Source: an uncultured Clostridia bacterium
Lineage (GTDB): Bacteria; Bacillota; Clostridia; Christensenellales; Aristaeellaceae
DNA: 58,908 bases
Direction of reading: 5' to 3'
NCBI GenBank assembly: GCA_946627565.1
Contig: CAMOVR010000005.1
Coordinates: forward strand, 1-58,908
Positions 41,958 to 50,694 of this stretch are shown one piece after another (position 1 is the first letter of the stretch; each line of letters begins with the position of its first letter). The translations under genes and the position numbers were made by a program. A model generated the notes under the pieces. That model was given only the letters and a program-made list of their open reading frames with translations, was not told the origin of the DNA and searched no databases.

Positions 41958-43932
41958 GATCCTCCAGTTTCTGCTGCACGCTGCCAAAATACTGCTGCAC
42001 TTCCTCACCCGTCAGCTTCATGCGCTTTGCCAGCATGGAGACAATCTTTTTCGGCCGGACCCGGGCATAGTATTTCGTGGCATTGACATTTTTCCGCCAG
42101 TTCTTCATGGTCATGTTCTTCCATCTCTGGATGTGCCGGGGCAAAAGCTCTTCCAGCACCGCCTCCCAGGGCTCAAAGTGTGCTTCCACATAGGGCCAGA
42201 GGAAGGAAGCTTCCAGGACCTCTGCAAAGCGGGTCAGGAAGCGGGCTTTCATCTCAGGCACCGCCAGAAGGGCGTTGAGGGGTTCGTGCCGGAAGGCCGC
42301 ATACTTGGCGGAGACCGGCTTGATATAGTTGTTCAGCGGCGTCACATCCGAATCGGAACCGGAGCCGAAACTGGCTTCCACATCAAAGAGGAGATATTTC
42401 CATTTTCTGCCCGGCAGGCGGTACATGCGCACATTGGTGATGTCGGAATTGCCGGAGATGATCTCATAGGAAGCATGGGTAAAAAGGTTGTCGATATCAA
42501 GAGCCGCTTCCACATATGCCAGGTTTTCGGGTATGTTCAGGTCCTCCGTCTTGCAGAAGCTGCACAGCTCAAGCCAGTCTTTGTTGGAACCGTTCTGCAC
42601 ATAGTCATCTGAACCCGTGCGGGCCAGAATGTCGATGGCGTCCACCGTTTCCTCGTCTTCCAGGTTCAGCCCCTCCCACTGGGCCACCATATACTTGTTG
42701 ATCTTCTCCCGGAGATTGTAGTGTCCCCAGTATTCCCCGTTGATGAACAGCACGATGGGCAGGGCATCCTGATAGCACAGGTCCAGGGGTTCCGCCATGG
42801 AGGTGAAGACCACGTCCCGCATGCGCTCGGAATAGGCGTCCGAATTGGTGGAGCGGAGCAGCAGGGACTTATAGTGTGTATAGTCCCTGTTGGGGAAGGG
42901 ATTGAATTCAAAGTACTCAGGCCCATATGCCTTGCGGGCATAGATGGCTATGGATTTCTGGGCGTTCTGGCGGGCGCTGTGTCCGCTGGCGGTAAAGGAG
43001 CCCATCTGGTTGATGAGACAGTTGCCCTCCGTATCGAAATACTCAATATGGATGGGGTACTCATAGGGTTTGTCATAGTTTGGCACAGCGCCGGTTCCCT
43101 TGGCCAGGGCGCCGGCTTTTTTTCCGAACAGATAGCTCTCGTCCGTGGTGATGCATACCACCGATACCGGGATGTCTTCCCCGATGAGGTAGCTTCTGCA
43201 CACCGTGGCGGAGGGCACCGCGTCCTTTTCAAAGGCCCTCAGGCGCAGGGAAGAAGTGGATGAGATGGTCAGGCCATCCTCCGGAAAGCGCTTTGAGGAG
43301 GTGGTGGGGGTGTCACCGTCCAGGGTATAGCGCAGCTCTGCCCCTTCAGGTCCCTTTGCAAAAACCGTGACAGTCTCGTCGTAAAAACCGCCCTCTGTCA
43401 GGATCTCCGGGGTCAGGGTCCGGCGGGCAAAAACCTGTTTCCCGTTCTTTTTCCCGGGTGTGGCCGTTTCAAAGTAGCCCATGTCCCCGCCGCCGGCAGG
43501 CGTGCCCCAGGAGATGTTGCCGAACTGAGCCGGAAAACGCACATGGTCCAGGGTTTCCCCCTCCGGGGATGTGAGCAGGATATCGTCGCCGTCTGCACTG
43601 AGCTTGAAGTTTGCGTAATAGACCCCGCTTTTTCCGGGATCCATTTCCTCACCTGTGCAGTAGACGATGATGTATGCGCCGCTTTTGATTTTTGTCCCCT
43701 CCGGGAACTGCCATTTCATGGGGTTTTTCTTCGCATCGCTGAGGCCGAAGCCTGACAGGTCCACCGTGCTTTTGCCCTGGTTTACAATCTCCACCCAGTC
43801 ATAGGCGTGGCTGTCCTTCCAGGTTCCGTTGCTGGCCATGATCTCGGAGATCTTAAGATCCGATTCACCAAGGGCAGACAGGGCATGGAGCATAAGGCAG
43901 ACAAGCAGCAGAAAAAACAGATTGCGTCGCAT
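41938..43932 (-). CDS. Secreted LTD/chitobiase-C/CotH kinase-like protein
   Basis: This 664-residue exported protein has a signal peptide (MRRNLFFLLLVCLMLHALSAL). A lamin-tail domain follows at about 25-135 (LKISEIMASNGTWKDSHAYDWVEIVNQG). A chitobiase/FN3-associated domain sits at about 170-255 (LRYTLDGDTPTTSSKRF). A CotH region follows from about 270 to 600, with LFINGEYWGHYNLREKINKYM and KWKYLLFDVEASFG. CotH proteins include protein kinases of spore coats and many secreted carbohydrate-associated proteins; the role here is uncertain. The start is ATG 43932 with GAAGGTGA upstream; an earlier frame to 44046 is rejected because it lacks the clean signal peptide start. Confidence 0.88.
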   Translation of the reverse strand: MRRNLFFLLLVCLMLHALSALGESDLKISEIMASNGTWKDSHAYDWVEIVNQGKSTVDLSGFGLSDAKKNPMKWQFPEGTKIKSGAYIIVYCTGEEMDPGKSGVYYANFKLSADGDDILLTSPEGETLDHVRFPAQFGNISWGTPAGGGDMGYFETATPGKKNGKQVFARRTLTPEILTEGGFYDETVTVFAKGPEGAELRYTLDGDTPTTSSKRFPEDGLTISSTSSLRLRAFEKDAVPSATVCRSYLIGEDIPVSVVCITTDESYLFGKKAGALAKGTGAVPNYDKPYEYPIHIEYFDTEGNCLINQMGSFTASGHSARQNAQKSIAIYARKAYGPEYFEFNPFPNRDYTHYKSLLLRSTNSDAYSERMRDVVFTSMAEPLDLCYQDALPIVLFINGEYWGHYNLREKINKYMVAQWEGLNLEDEETVDAIDILARTGSDDYVQNGSNKDWLELCSFCKTEDLNIPENLAYVEAALDIDNLFTHASYEIISGNSDITNVRMYRLPGRKWKYLLFDVEASFGSGSDSDVTPLNNYIKPVSAKYAAFRHEPLNALLAVPEMKARFLTRFAEVLEASFLWPYVEAHFEPWEAVLEELLPRHIQRWKNMTMKNWRKNVNATKYYARVRPKKIVSMLAKRMKLTGEEVQQYFGSVQQKLEDLNTLKE

Positions 43933-43970
43933 TTTCGTCACCTTCTCAAACAGTTGGGGGCATGAATTTC

Positions 43971-43999
43971 TGGACAAGGCAGGCGGCATCCCGTATACT
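43971..43999 (+). promoter_or_regulatory. Promoter of the cysteine desulfurase gene
   Basis: TGGACA (43971-43976), a 17-base spacer and TATACT (43994-43999) lie in the 112-base divergent gap, 45 bases before the ATG. Confidence 0.7.
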
Positions 44000-44044
44000 C
44001 CATCCTGCAGCCTGAAGGGGCTGAGACCAAGGAGGAAAGAACAC

Positions 44045-45199
44045 ATGGACCGAATCTATCTGGACCACGCCGGGACCACACCGGTGACCGAGCATGTGCT
44101 GGAAAGCATGCTGCCGTATTTCCGGCAGTGTTTCGGCAATGCATCCAGCATACACGGAACAGGCAGGGATGCCAGAAAAGCCGTGGAGGGAGCCCGCAGG
44201 CAGGTCCAGGCCGCCCTTGGGGCGGACAGCGCCGGGGAAATCTACTTTACCTCCGGCGGCACCGAGAGTGATAACTGGGCCATCAAAGGGAGCGCCTTTG
44301 CCTTAAAGGACAGGGGACGGCACATCATCACCAGCCGGGTGGAACACCATGCGGTGCTGAATACATGTGCATGGCTTGAAAAACAGGGTTTTGAAGTGAC
44401 ATACCTGCCCGTAGATGAAGAAGGCCGGGTGGATCCGGAAGATGTCCGCGCTGCCATACGGCCGGATACCATTCTGATTTCCGTCATGATGGCCAACAAC
44501 GAGATCGGGACCCTGGAGCCCACCCAGGAGATTGCTGGGATTGCAAAAAGCCGCGGCATCTGCATGCATACCGATGCGGTGCAGGCAGTGGGCGCCATCC
44601 CTGTCAATGTTAACGATCTTCAGGTGGATATGCTTTCCTTAAGCGCCCACAAATTTGGCGGCCCCAAGGGCATGGGTGCCCTGTATGTGCGTCAGGGGAC
44701 ACGGCTGGACCGTCTCATGCACGGCGGCGAACAGGAGCGGCACATGCGGGCCGGCACCGAGAACCTGCCGGGTATTGTGGGCCTTGGCACCGCCATATCA
44801 GATGCCGTTTCCAAGATGCCGGAGCATGCCCGGCGCATGCGTTCCCTCAGGGACCGCCTCTGGCAGGGCATGGTGCGGTTAATACCGGGCCTGATCCTGA
44901 ACGGCCCCGAGAAGGACAGGCTGCCCGGAAACCTGAATGTATCCATACAGGATGTACAGGGGGAATCCGTGCTGCTGCGCCTTGACCTGGAGGGCATTGC
45001 CGCATCCTCCGGAAGCGCCTGCACCGCAGGGAGTCTGGATCCCAGCCATGTGCTGCTGGCCATAGGGAGGGACACAGAGACGGCGCACGCCTCCCTGAGA
45101 TTCTCCCTGGGCGCAGAAAACACGGAGGAAGAAATCGATGAAGTCCTCCGTGTTCTGCCCGGGATTGTTACAGACCTGAAAAAGCTCAGGTTCGGCTGA
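44045..45199 (+). CDS. Cysteine desulfurase (NifS/IscS class)
   Basis: This 384-residue PLP enzyme takes sulfur from cysteine for Fe-S clusters or tRNA thiolation. It shows IYLDHAGTTPVTEHVLESM at the N-terminus, FTSGGTESDNWAIKG, HHAVLNTC, MMANNEIGTLEP and LSLSAHKFGGPKGMGALY (PLP Lys). The active-site Cys loop is SSGSACTAGS. No iscU or mnmA is adjacent, so the acceptor is unknown. The start is ATG 44045 with AAGGAGG upstream. Its TGA abuts the TGA of the convergent GH31 gene in the palindrome TGATCA. Confidence 0.93.
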   Translation: MDRIYLDHAGTTPVTEHVLESMLPYFRQCFGNASSIHGTGRDARKAVEGARRQVQAALGADSAGEIYFTSGGTESDNWAIKGSAFALKDRGRHIITSRVEHHAVLNTCAWLEKQGFEVTYLPVDEEGRVDPEDVRAAIRPDTILISVMMANNEIGTLEPTQEIAGIAKSRGICMHTDAVQAVGAIPVNVNDLQVDMLSLSAHKFGGPKGMGALYVRQGTRLDRLMHGGEQERHMRAGTENLPGIVGLGTAISDAVSKMPEHARRMRSLRDRLWQGMVRLIPGLILNGPEKDRLPGNLNVSIQDVQGESVLLRLDLEGIAASSGSACTAGSLDPSHVLLAIGRDTETAHASLRFSLGAENTEEEIDEVLRVLPGIVTDLKKLRFG

Positions 45200-47530
45200 T
45201 CAGCGTTTTTCGCCGGTCTTAAGGCAAAGAAGCTCCATCAGGGCATCCGTCAGGGCCGGATCCGCTTTCTCCTTATACAGGGTGCTGAGTACCTGAAGGG
45301 ATGTGGCGCCGCCCACCAGGAGATCGTAGAGGGTCTGTTTCAGGTTATGGCTGCCCTGGAAACGGCGGACCAGCTCCAGCATATCTGTCATGGTGTCGTT
45401 TGGCAGGATCTCGGGGACGGTGTCAAAGATGATCTCCACCCTGCCGTTGACGCGCTCAAGGCTGATGGAGAAGCCGTCCTGTTCAGTGTCATAAAACAGG
45501 TATGCCTTTTCCTTTCCGTTTTCCAGAACCCTTGGCATCACCGGCTTCCTGTGCCTGAAGACAATGGTCCAGCACCGGTCAGGTACCTGAAGGGCGCTGT
45601 CACCCTCAGGGGATGAGATGGTGAAGACCAGTTTGTCGGTGCAGGACTGGGAGAGCCTTGTGACGATGCTGTGTCCCTCCTGATAGGCCAGGGTCTTCCC
45701 GTCGTCCTCATACAGGGAGAAGCTTCCCTCCCTCCCCGGGAAGACATGGACCACAAGACTGGAAGGATTGTAGGTTCCGTGATGCACTTCCTCCCCGTCA
45801 AGGGGCAGGATGCCGCCCTCACGGACCAGGACCGGCATGCCGGAAAGGCTCCGGCACATCCTGACGGTCTGGCCGCCCCGGTATTCATACCCCGTGAAAA
45901 AGTCATACCATCTGCCTTCCGGAAGGTAGGTGTCCACAGAGGCCATCCCCGTGACGGGGCTGGTCTTTTCCGTTATGGGGGAAATGAGAAGCTGGCTGCC
46001 GAAGACATATTCATTGCGGTAGTTTGTTTTATATGTCTGCTGATCATCCGGCCACAGGTGGCACAGGGGCTCCGTCAGGGGCTTTCCGCGGCTGGCCCGC
46101 TCGTTCATGGTATACAGGTAGGGGATGAGGTCGCTTCTGAGCTTCAGATACTTTTTCATGACCTCACAGGCCTGCGTTCCAAAGTTCCAGGGCTCCTTGC
46201 CCATCAGGGGATGGCTGGTGCTGTGCAGCCGCATGATGGGGGAGAACACGCCGAACTGGACCCATCTTACCGCCAGTTCGTCATCCCGCACGCCGCCCAT
46301 GTGGCCGCCTATGTCGTGGCTCCACCAGGAGAAGCCCACATTGGAGGCGCAGGCGGTGAAATAGGGCTGGAAGCGGAGGCTTTCCCAGGTCACCACCGTG
46401 TCCCCGGAGAAGCCGGCGGGATAGCGGTGGGCGCCGGGGCCGCAGTAACGGGAGAGCATGAAGGGGCGTTTGCCCTGCTCTTCCATGTCTTCCCGGTGGG
46501 CCTCATTGAGCAGGTACAGGGGATCCAGTCCCTCCACGCGGGAATAGGGTCCCTGCTGCCAGTCGATCCACCAGAAGGTGACGCCGTCCCTTTCATAGGG
46601 ATGGTGGAGGATGTCAAAATAGGCTTTGCGGAAAACGGGATCCGTCAGGTCAAAGAGAATGCGGGCCCCGTCGGTCTGGTGCACAGCCTCTGCCATCTCC
46701 TTGTACATGGCCTCATAGGGTGCAACGCCGTTGGCAGGGTGCAGGTTCAATGTGACTTCCAGGTCCCGGTCGTGCATTTCCCTGAGGAACGCCTTATAGT
46801 CCGGGAAACAGGCCGGGTCCCAGGTGTAGCCGGTCCAGCCTTCCAGGTGCCATCCCATGTCAACTACACCCACGGTAAGCGGGATGCCCTCCTCAAGGAA
46901 GCGGTCCATCAGCTCAAGGTACTCATCCTGCTTATAGGAATAGTACCGGGACCACATGTTGCCCATGGCGTACCTGGGCAGAAGGGGCACAGCGCCGGTG
47001 AGCTGATAGAAAACCTGAAGCAGTTCCCGGTACCTTCTGGCATACCCGAAGACAAACAGGTCCACCGTGTTTTCGCCCCTGTGCACATAGCTGCCGTCCT
47101 CACGACGCAGCAGGGTGTGGCTGTCGTCAAGTTCCGAGAAGTCAAAGCGGGTCATGAGACTGGGAGGCAGGGGGATTTCCCCGTTCACCCCGTCCAGGGT
47201 GCGCACCGTGCCGCGGAGTTTGTCATACGGATTGTCTGCCCTGTCCCCGTAGCGCCAGATTTCGCCTGTGCGGTACTGGATGGACAGGGTGGCCGGAGAA
47301 AAGGGACAGGAGGTTTTGAGTATCAATGTCACCGCGTCCGTCCTGAGGGTCAGCACATCGTCTTTTTCCGTTACGGTATAGTCCGGCACGGAAGGGAAGC
47401 TCCTTGTACGGACAGCCTGGGAGGGAAGGTCAGCAAACCTGCCGGCAGGGTCCTGCTCAATGCGGATGAGCCTGTCGGTCAGCACGGTAAGGCGCCAGGT
47501 TGCACCTTGTACAATGGCAGGGTTTGACAT
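45200..47530 (-). CDS. Glycoside hydrolase family 31 (alpha-glucosidase/alpha-xylosidase type)
   Basis: This 776-residue GH31 enzyme has no signal peptide, so it is probably cytoplasmic. An N-terminal beta-sandwich precedes the (beta/alpha)8 barrel with AMGNMWSRYYSYKQDEYLEL. The nucleophile Asp lies in VTFWWIDWQQG and the acid/base Asp in GFSGDTVVTWESL. GFSWWSHDIGGHMGG and MRLHSTSHP are family hallmarks. A C-terminal stretch of about 100 residues extends beyond the barrel sandwich. The specificity (glucoside or xyloside) is not decidable here. It is the last gene of a seven-gene minus-strand run. Confidence 0.92.
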   Translation of the reverse strand: MSNPAIVQGATWRLTVLTDRLIRIEQDPAGRFADLPSQAVRTRSFPSVPDYTVTEKDDVLTLRTDAVTLILKTSCPFSPATLSIQYRTGEIWRYGDRADNPYDKLRGTVRTLDGVNGEIPLPPSLMTRFDFSELDDSHTLLRREDGSYVHRGENTVDLFVFGYARRYRELLQVFYQLTGAVPLLPRYAMGNMWSRYYSYKQDEYLELMDRFLEEGIPLTVGVVDMGWHLEGWTGYTWDPACFPDYKAFLREMHDRDLEVTLNLHPANGVAPYEAMYKEMAEAVHQTDGARILFDLTDPVFRKAYFDILHHPYERDGVTFWWIDWQQGPYSRVEGLDPLYLLNEAHREDMEEQGKRPFMLSRYCGPGAHRYPAGFSGDTVVTWESLRFQPYFTACASNVGFSWWSHDIGGHMGGVRDDELAVRWVQFGVFSPIMRLHSTSHPLMGKEPWNFGTQACEVMKKYLKLRSDLIPYLYTMNERASRGKPLTEPLCHLWPDDQQTYKTNYRNEYVFGSQLLISPITEKTSPVTGMASVDTYLPEGRWYDFFTGYEYRGGQTVRMCRSLSGMPVLVREGGILPLDGEEVHHGTYNPSSLVVHVFPGREGSFSLYEDDGKTLAYQEGHSIVTRLSQSCTDKLVFTISSPEGDSALQVPDRCWTIVFRHRKPVMPRVLENGKEKAYLFYDTEQDGFSISLERVNGRVEIIFDTVPEILPNDTMTDMLELVRRFQGSHNLKQTLYDLLVGGATSLQVLSTLYKEKADPALTDALMELLCLKTGEKR

Positions 47531-47554
47531 GGTTGTGTCCTCTCTCTCTGTGTT

Positions 47555-48244
47555 TTATTTCCCGCGGATTTCCACCTTGCCCACATGGGGCCTGACCGCG
47601 TCGGCATATTCTTTCAGGGCTTCTGAGGAGGGGGCATGCAGTCCTCCGAAGGGCACGCTCTCCCGGTCCACAAAGGGCTGCAGATAGTAGGCAGGGGCGC
47701 CGTGAATCCAGGGCCCTATGGCTTCAAAGTCTGTAAGGGTATGCAGCTCTTCCACCACCGTGGTGCGGAACTCAAATGCCGCATGAGCGTGCATCAGCAG
47801 GTCCATGCTTTCCTGAACGGGCTCAAGGTTCAGGGACGGAAGGCCCGCCGTCATGGCATACTTTTCAGGGCTGTTTTTGATGTCCATGGCCACATAGTCC
47901 ACAAGGGAAGCGTCCATCAGGCGGCGGAGCATGTCCGGATGGCAGCCGTTGGTGTCCAGCTTGACGGAAAAACCAAGGTCATGTATGGCCGAAACCAGGT
48001 CATACAGCCCCGGCTGCAGACAGGGCTCCCCGCCGGTTATGGCCACGCCGTCCAGAAGGCCTTTGCGGGTTTTCAGGAAATCCAGAAGCGCCCCGTCCGT
48101 CATCTGGGGCCGGTCCGTGCCGTCCACCAGACCGAAATTGTGGCAGAAAGGGCAGCGGAAATCACAGCCGCCCAGGAATACTGTACAGGCCACCCTGCCG
48201 GGATAGTCCAGCAGGGTCATTTTCTGCAGGCCGAAGATTTGCAT
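47555..48244 (-). CDS. NrdG-type radical SAM activating enzyme
   Basis: This 229-residue radical SAM protein is of the type annotated as anaerobic ribonucleoside-triphosphate reductase activating protein. The 4Fe-4S motif is CDFRCPFCHN. ITGGEPCLQPGLYDLV (SAM-binding GGEP) and LDTNGCHPDMLRRLM follow. It would generate a glycyl radical on a partner enzyme. No nrdD or other glycyl radical enzyme is adjacent, so the partner is elsewhere or the role is different. AAGGAG precedes the ATG; it lies 24 bases before GH31. Confidence 0.87.
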   Translation of the reverse strand: MQIFGLQKMTLLDYPGRVACTVFLGGCDFRCPFCHNFGLVDGTDRPQMTDGALLDFLKTRKGLLDGVAITGGEPCLQPGLYDLVSAIHDLGFSVKLDTNGCHPDMLRRLMDASLVDYVAMDIKNSPEKYAMTAGLPSLNLEPVQESMDLLMHAHAAFEFRTTVVEELHTLTDFEAIGPWIHGAPAYYLQPFVDRESVPFGGLHAPSSEALKEYADAVRPHVGKVEIRGK

Positions 48245-48280
48245 ATGTGTCTCCTTCTGCTTGGAAGTGTCGGATGGGTC

Positions 48281-49222
48281 TCAGACGCCGGCGAGGATAT
48301 GCATGTTCCGAATTTCGCTGTCCCGGATGCCGTCCTGGACCGAATAGGCGTGCTTTTCAAGGTCCTGACAGGTGGCGCCGGTCAACTGCTGTTCTTTAAG
48401 CTCAAGGATGATGTCCCCGGCCATGCTCTCCATGAGTTCCTGCTTTTCCCTGGCCGTGTCGGGATCATTGCCGGTGGTGATCAGGTATTCCAGGCACTCC
48501 GCCAGAAGGGAAAGCCTGGGCAGGCCGCGCATGGCCCGGAAGCTCCATTTGTAAAAGGGCTGATAGACCCGGTTTAAGAGAAACACGCTCTGCATGCAGC
48601 TGCCCGCAAAGGTGTTTACCGCCAGCTGGGCGGCCCCGGTCTCCCCGTGTTTCAGACACCGGCTGTAGTTGTACTGTCCGCTCTGGGCCATAAGCAGCAG
48701 ATGGCCCGCCAGTTTCTTTCTGCGTATATCCTCGGGATAATGGGAAAGACGGCTGCGGATTTCCGTCACTTCCCCCAGGTTGTCCAGGAAGATCTCCCCG
48801 TTGACGGCTTCAGCCAGGGCGTAGTCCGGCAGGTGCAGCCACTGCATGGGCGTCAGGTTTCCGTCCTCTGACCCGGTTTTGTCAAGGAACCAGGCCTGGG
48901 TGCGCATGACGCCGTGCCTGCTGCCGCCAACGGGCTGCATGAGGGACCTCTTAAAGCCCATGAATTCCCGGGGCAGTTTGTCCATGGCCCGCTCCAGCAG
49001 GAAGGCATCCCGCCGGCTGACCGTATCCTCGCCGGGGAGAAAGAGACAGAAACCGGGTTCAAAATCATGATCCCGGGAGACAGGATCGTCAAAACCGAAA
49101 CACTCAGAACCGCTGCCCGCAAGGCCTGCTGCCAGATAAGGGAGCAGGTCCTGGAAGGAAGAAACAAGCACGGGCAGGGCACAGGTTTCAAAATAGCTTT
49201 TTGCCAGTTCAAGACCTTTCAT
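48281..49222 (-). CDS. DUF4037-type nucleotidyltransferase-like protein
   Basis: This 313-residue protein has an N-terminal region that looks like a minimal nucleotidyltransferase fold. LAGSGSECFGFDDPVSRDHD supplies a GS motif and, about 14 residues later, a DxD-like pair (DHDFEPGF). The C-terminal half is helical (KLAGHLLLMAQSGQYNYSRC; SFRAMRGLPRLSLLAECLEYL). DUF4037 is the likely family; the function is unknown. The start is ATG 49222 with GGAG eight bases upstream, overlapping the end of the TPR gene by 14 bases. The tight overlap suggests they work together. Confidence 0.75.
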   Translation of the reverse strand: MKGLELAKSYFETCALPVLVSSFQDLLPYLAAGLAGSGSECFGFDDPVSRDHDFEPGFCLFLPGEDTVSRRDAFLLERAMDKLPREFMGFKRSLMQPVGGSRHGVMRTQAWFLDKTGSEDGNLTPMQWLHLPDYALAEAVNGEIFLDNLGEVTEIRSRLSHYPEDIRRKKLAGHLLLMAQSGQYNYSRCLKHGETGAAQLAVNTFAGSCMQSVFLLNRVYQPFYKWSFRAMRGLPRLSLLAECLEYLITTGNDPDTAREKQELMESMAGDIILELKEQQLTGATCQDLEKHAYSVQDGIRDSEIRNMHILAGV

Positions 49223-49973
49223 GGATTTTCTCCGCAATGTTTTTCAGGTTTTCCGCTTCCATAAAGTATCCGTAAAAATCAAACACCGGGGCGCAGCGTC
49301 CGCAGATGTAGGCGTAGTAGCCGTCCCGGGGCAGGGAAGGTGTATGAAGAAGGCTGCTGGCCTGATCCAGGTACGAGCAGATCTCCGCTTCCCCCTTTTC
49401 CATGCCGTCCCGGCTTTTCACCGTGTCCGCCATGTTAAGAAAGGTAACCGCCTGTTCCAGCTCCCCGGAGGGAACCTGCTTCATGTGTTCAAGGGCCTGC
49501 CCGTACAGGTCAAGGGCTTCCCCGTACCGCGAAAGGGCAGTCAGGGCCAGCCCCATATTGTTGCACAGGCCACCCAGAAGGGACGGGTCGGCGGATGGAC
49601 TTGCAAGACATATCTCCTTTGCCTGCTCAAAATACGCAAGGCCTTTTTCATAATCTGAAAAAGCGGTGCAGGCGGTGGCCAGGTTGATCAGGGCAGTGGC
49701 ATGGCTCAGGCTTCCCTGAAGGCCCAGGGAAAACACCAGGTTAAGGGAAGCTTCCCCGTGCTCATACGCCTTTTGCTTATCCCCGGTTTTTCTGAAGTGC
49801 CCGGTGAGTTCGCTTCGGATCATGAGCTCGCCCCTTTTGTCGCCTCCCTGCTGCGCCTCCGAAAGCCAGTAGGAAAGGATCCGCTCAACCCCGGCGTAAT
49901 CCAGGCGGGCCATGCACTCGTCCACCTTCTCCCGGATCCGCATCTGGGGTACGGGACGGACTGGATTTTGCAT
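49209..49973 (-). CDS. TPR-repeat protein
   Basis: This 254-residue helical-repeat protein contains TPR-like units (ATALINLATACTAFSDYEKGLAYFEQAKEI; LCNNMGLALTALSRYGEALDLYGQALEHM; TFLNMADTVKSRDGMEKGEAEI). There is no signal peptide or membrane segment. It starts 12 bases after the SGNH hydrolase gene and overlaps the DUF4037 gene, which suggests a scaffold or regulator of that protein. Confidence 0.82.
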   Translation of the reverse strand: MQNPVRPVPQMRIREKVDECMARLDYAGVERILSYWLSEAQQGGDKRGELMIRSELTGHFRKTGDKQKAYEHGEASLNLVFSLGLQGSLSHATALINLATACTAFSDYEKGLAYFEQAKEICLASPSADPSLLGGLCNNMGLALTALSRYGEALDLYGQALEHMKQVPSGELEQAVTFLNMADTVKSRDGMEKGEAEICSYLDQASSLLHTPSLPRDGYYAYICGRCAPVFDFYGYFMEAENLKNIAEKIHERS

Positions 49974-49985
49974 AGGTATGTCTCC

Positions 49986-50639
49986 TTACAGCATCTGAAG
50001 GGCCATTCCGATTTTCCTTGCCAGGATCCTGTGCCCCGCATCGCTGGGATGGAGGCCGTCGGGCATGAGGCGCTCCCGGACAACCTGCAGCTCAGGCTGC
50101 ATGCCGGAGACGGCATACAGGTCCAGAACGGGCAGGGAATAGTACAGGGCCACCTCCAGAATGGCATTTCTGTAGGTCAGAAGGGTCTTTGGGCCCATCG
50201 TATCCGCTTCATCCATGCGGGGGTTGTTCTCCCCGTGGCACCTGAGGGGGGTGCAGATGAGGATGGGCTTGTCTGTATAGTTTTCCACAAGATAGTTCAT
50301 CAGGTCATGGCAGGCGCCGTAGAAGGTGGCAGGGGTTCTGTCGCTCATCTTTCCCAGGGGCGCGTTGCCGTGGCCGTAGTCATTGGTGCCGCCAAAGACC
50401 ACCACGGCGTCAGCATTTTTGTCCATGTCCCGGACCCGGAGGCAGAAATCCTGGTCATAGGGATCGTCCGTATAGGGATTCTGTCTTGCAATCCTTGTGC
50501 CGCCCACACCGTAGTTGTTGACTTTTACGGAGAACATGTCTGCCAGTACGGCGCAGTAGCAGGTTTCAGGGCTGGAGGCACCGGCCCCCTGGGTGATGCT
50601 GTCTCCGATTACATTGATGGTCTTTCCGCGAAGTTCCAT
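49986..50639 (-). CDS. SGNH/GDSL-family hydrolase
   Basis: This 217-residue cytoplasmic esterase-like protein has the four SGNH blocks: VIGDSITQGAG (catalytic Ser14), NNYGVGGTRI (Gly), VVFGGTNDYGHG (Asn) and DGLHPSDAGH (catalytic Asp and His). Likely substrates are acyl or acetyl esters, for example on sugars; this is inference. The start is ATG 50639 with AAAAGGAG upstream. A longer frame to 50714 overlaps the TSUP gene and lacks a site. Confidence 0.88.
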   Translation of the reverse strand: MELRGKTINVIGDSITQGAGASSPETCYCAVLADMFSVKVNNYGVGGTRIARQNPYTDDPYDQDFCLRVRDMDKNADAVVVFGGTNDYGHGNAPLGKMSDRTPATFYGACHDLMNYLVENYTDKPILICTPLRCHGENNPRMDEADTMGPKTLLTYRNAILEVALYYSLPVLDLYAVSGMQPELQVVRERLMPDGLHPSDAGHRILARKIGMALQML

Positions 50640-50694
50640 ATGAAGGTCTCCTTTTCGTATAAGTTCTGGTAATGTGGTGTTGAATGAAGAAATA

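Noticed and set aside
45671-47527. A 618-codon open frame on the plus strand
   Set aside because: It lies antisense within the GH31 gene, which has catalytic motifs and a proper ribosome site. The translation is His/Gly/Val-rich without known motifs.
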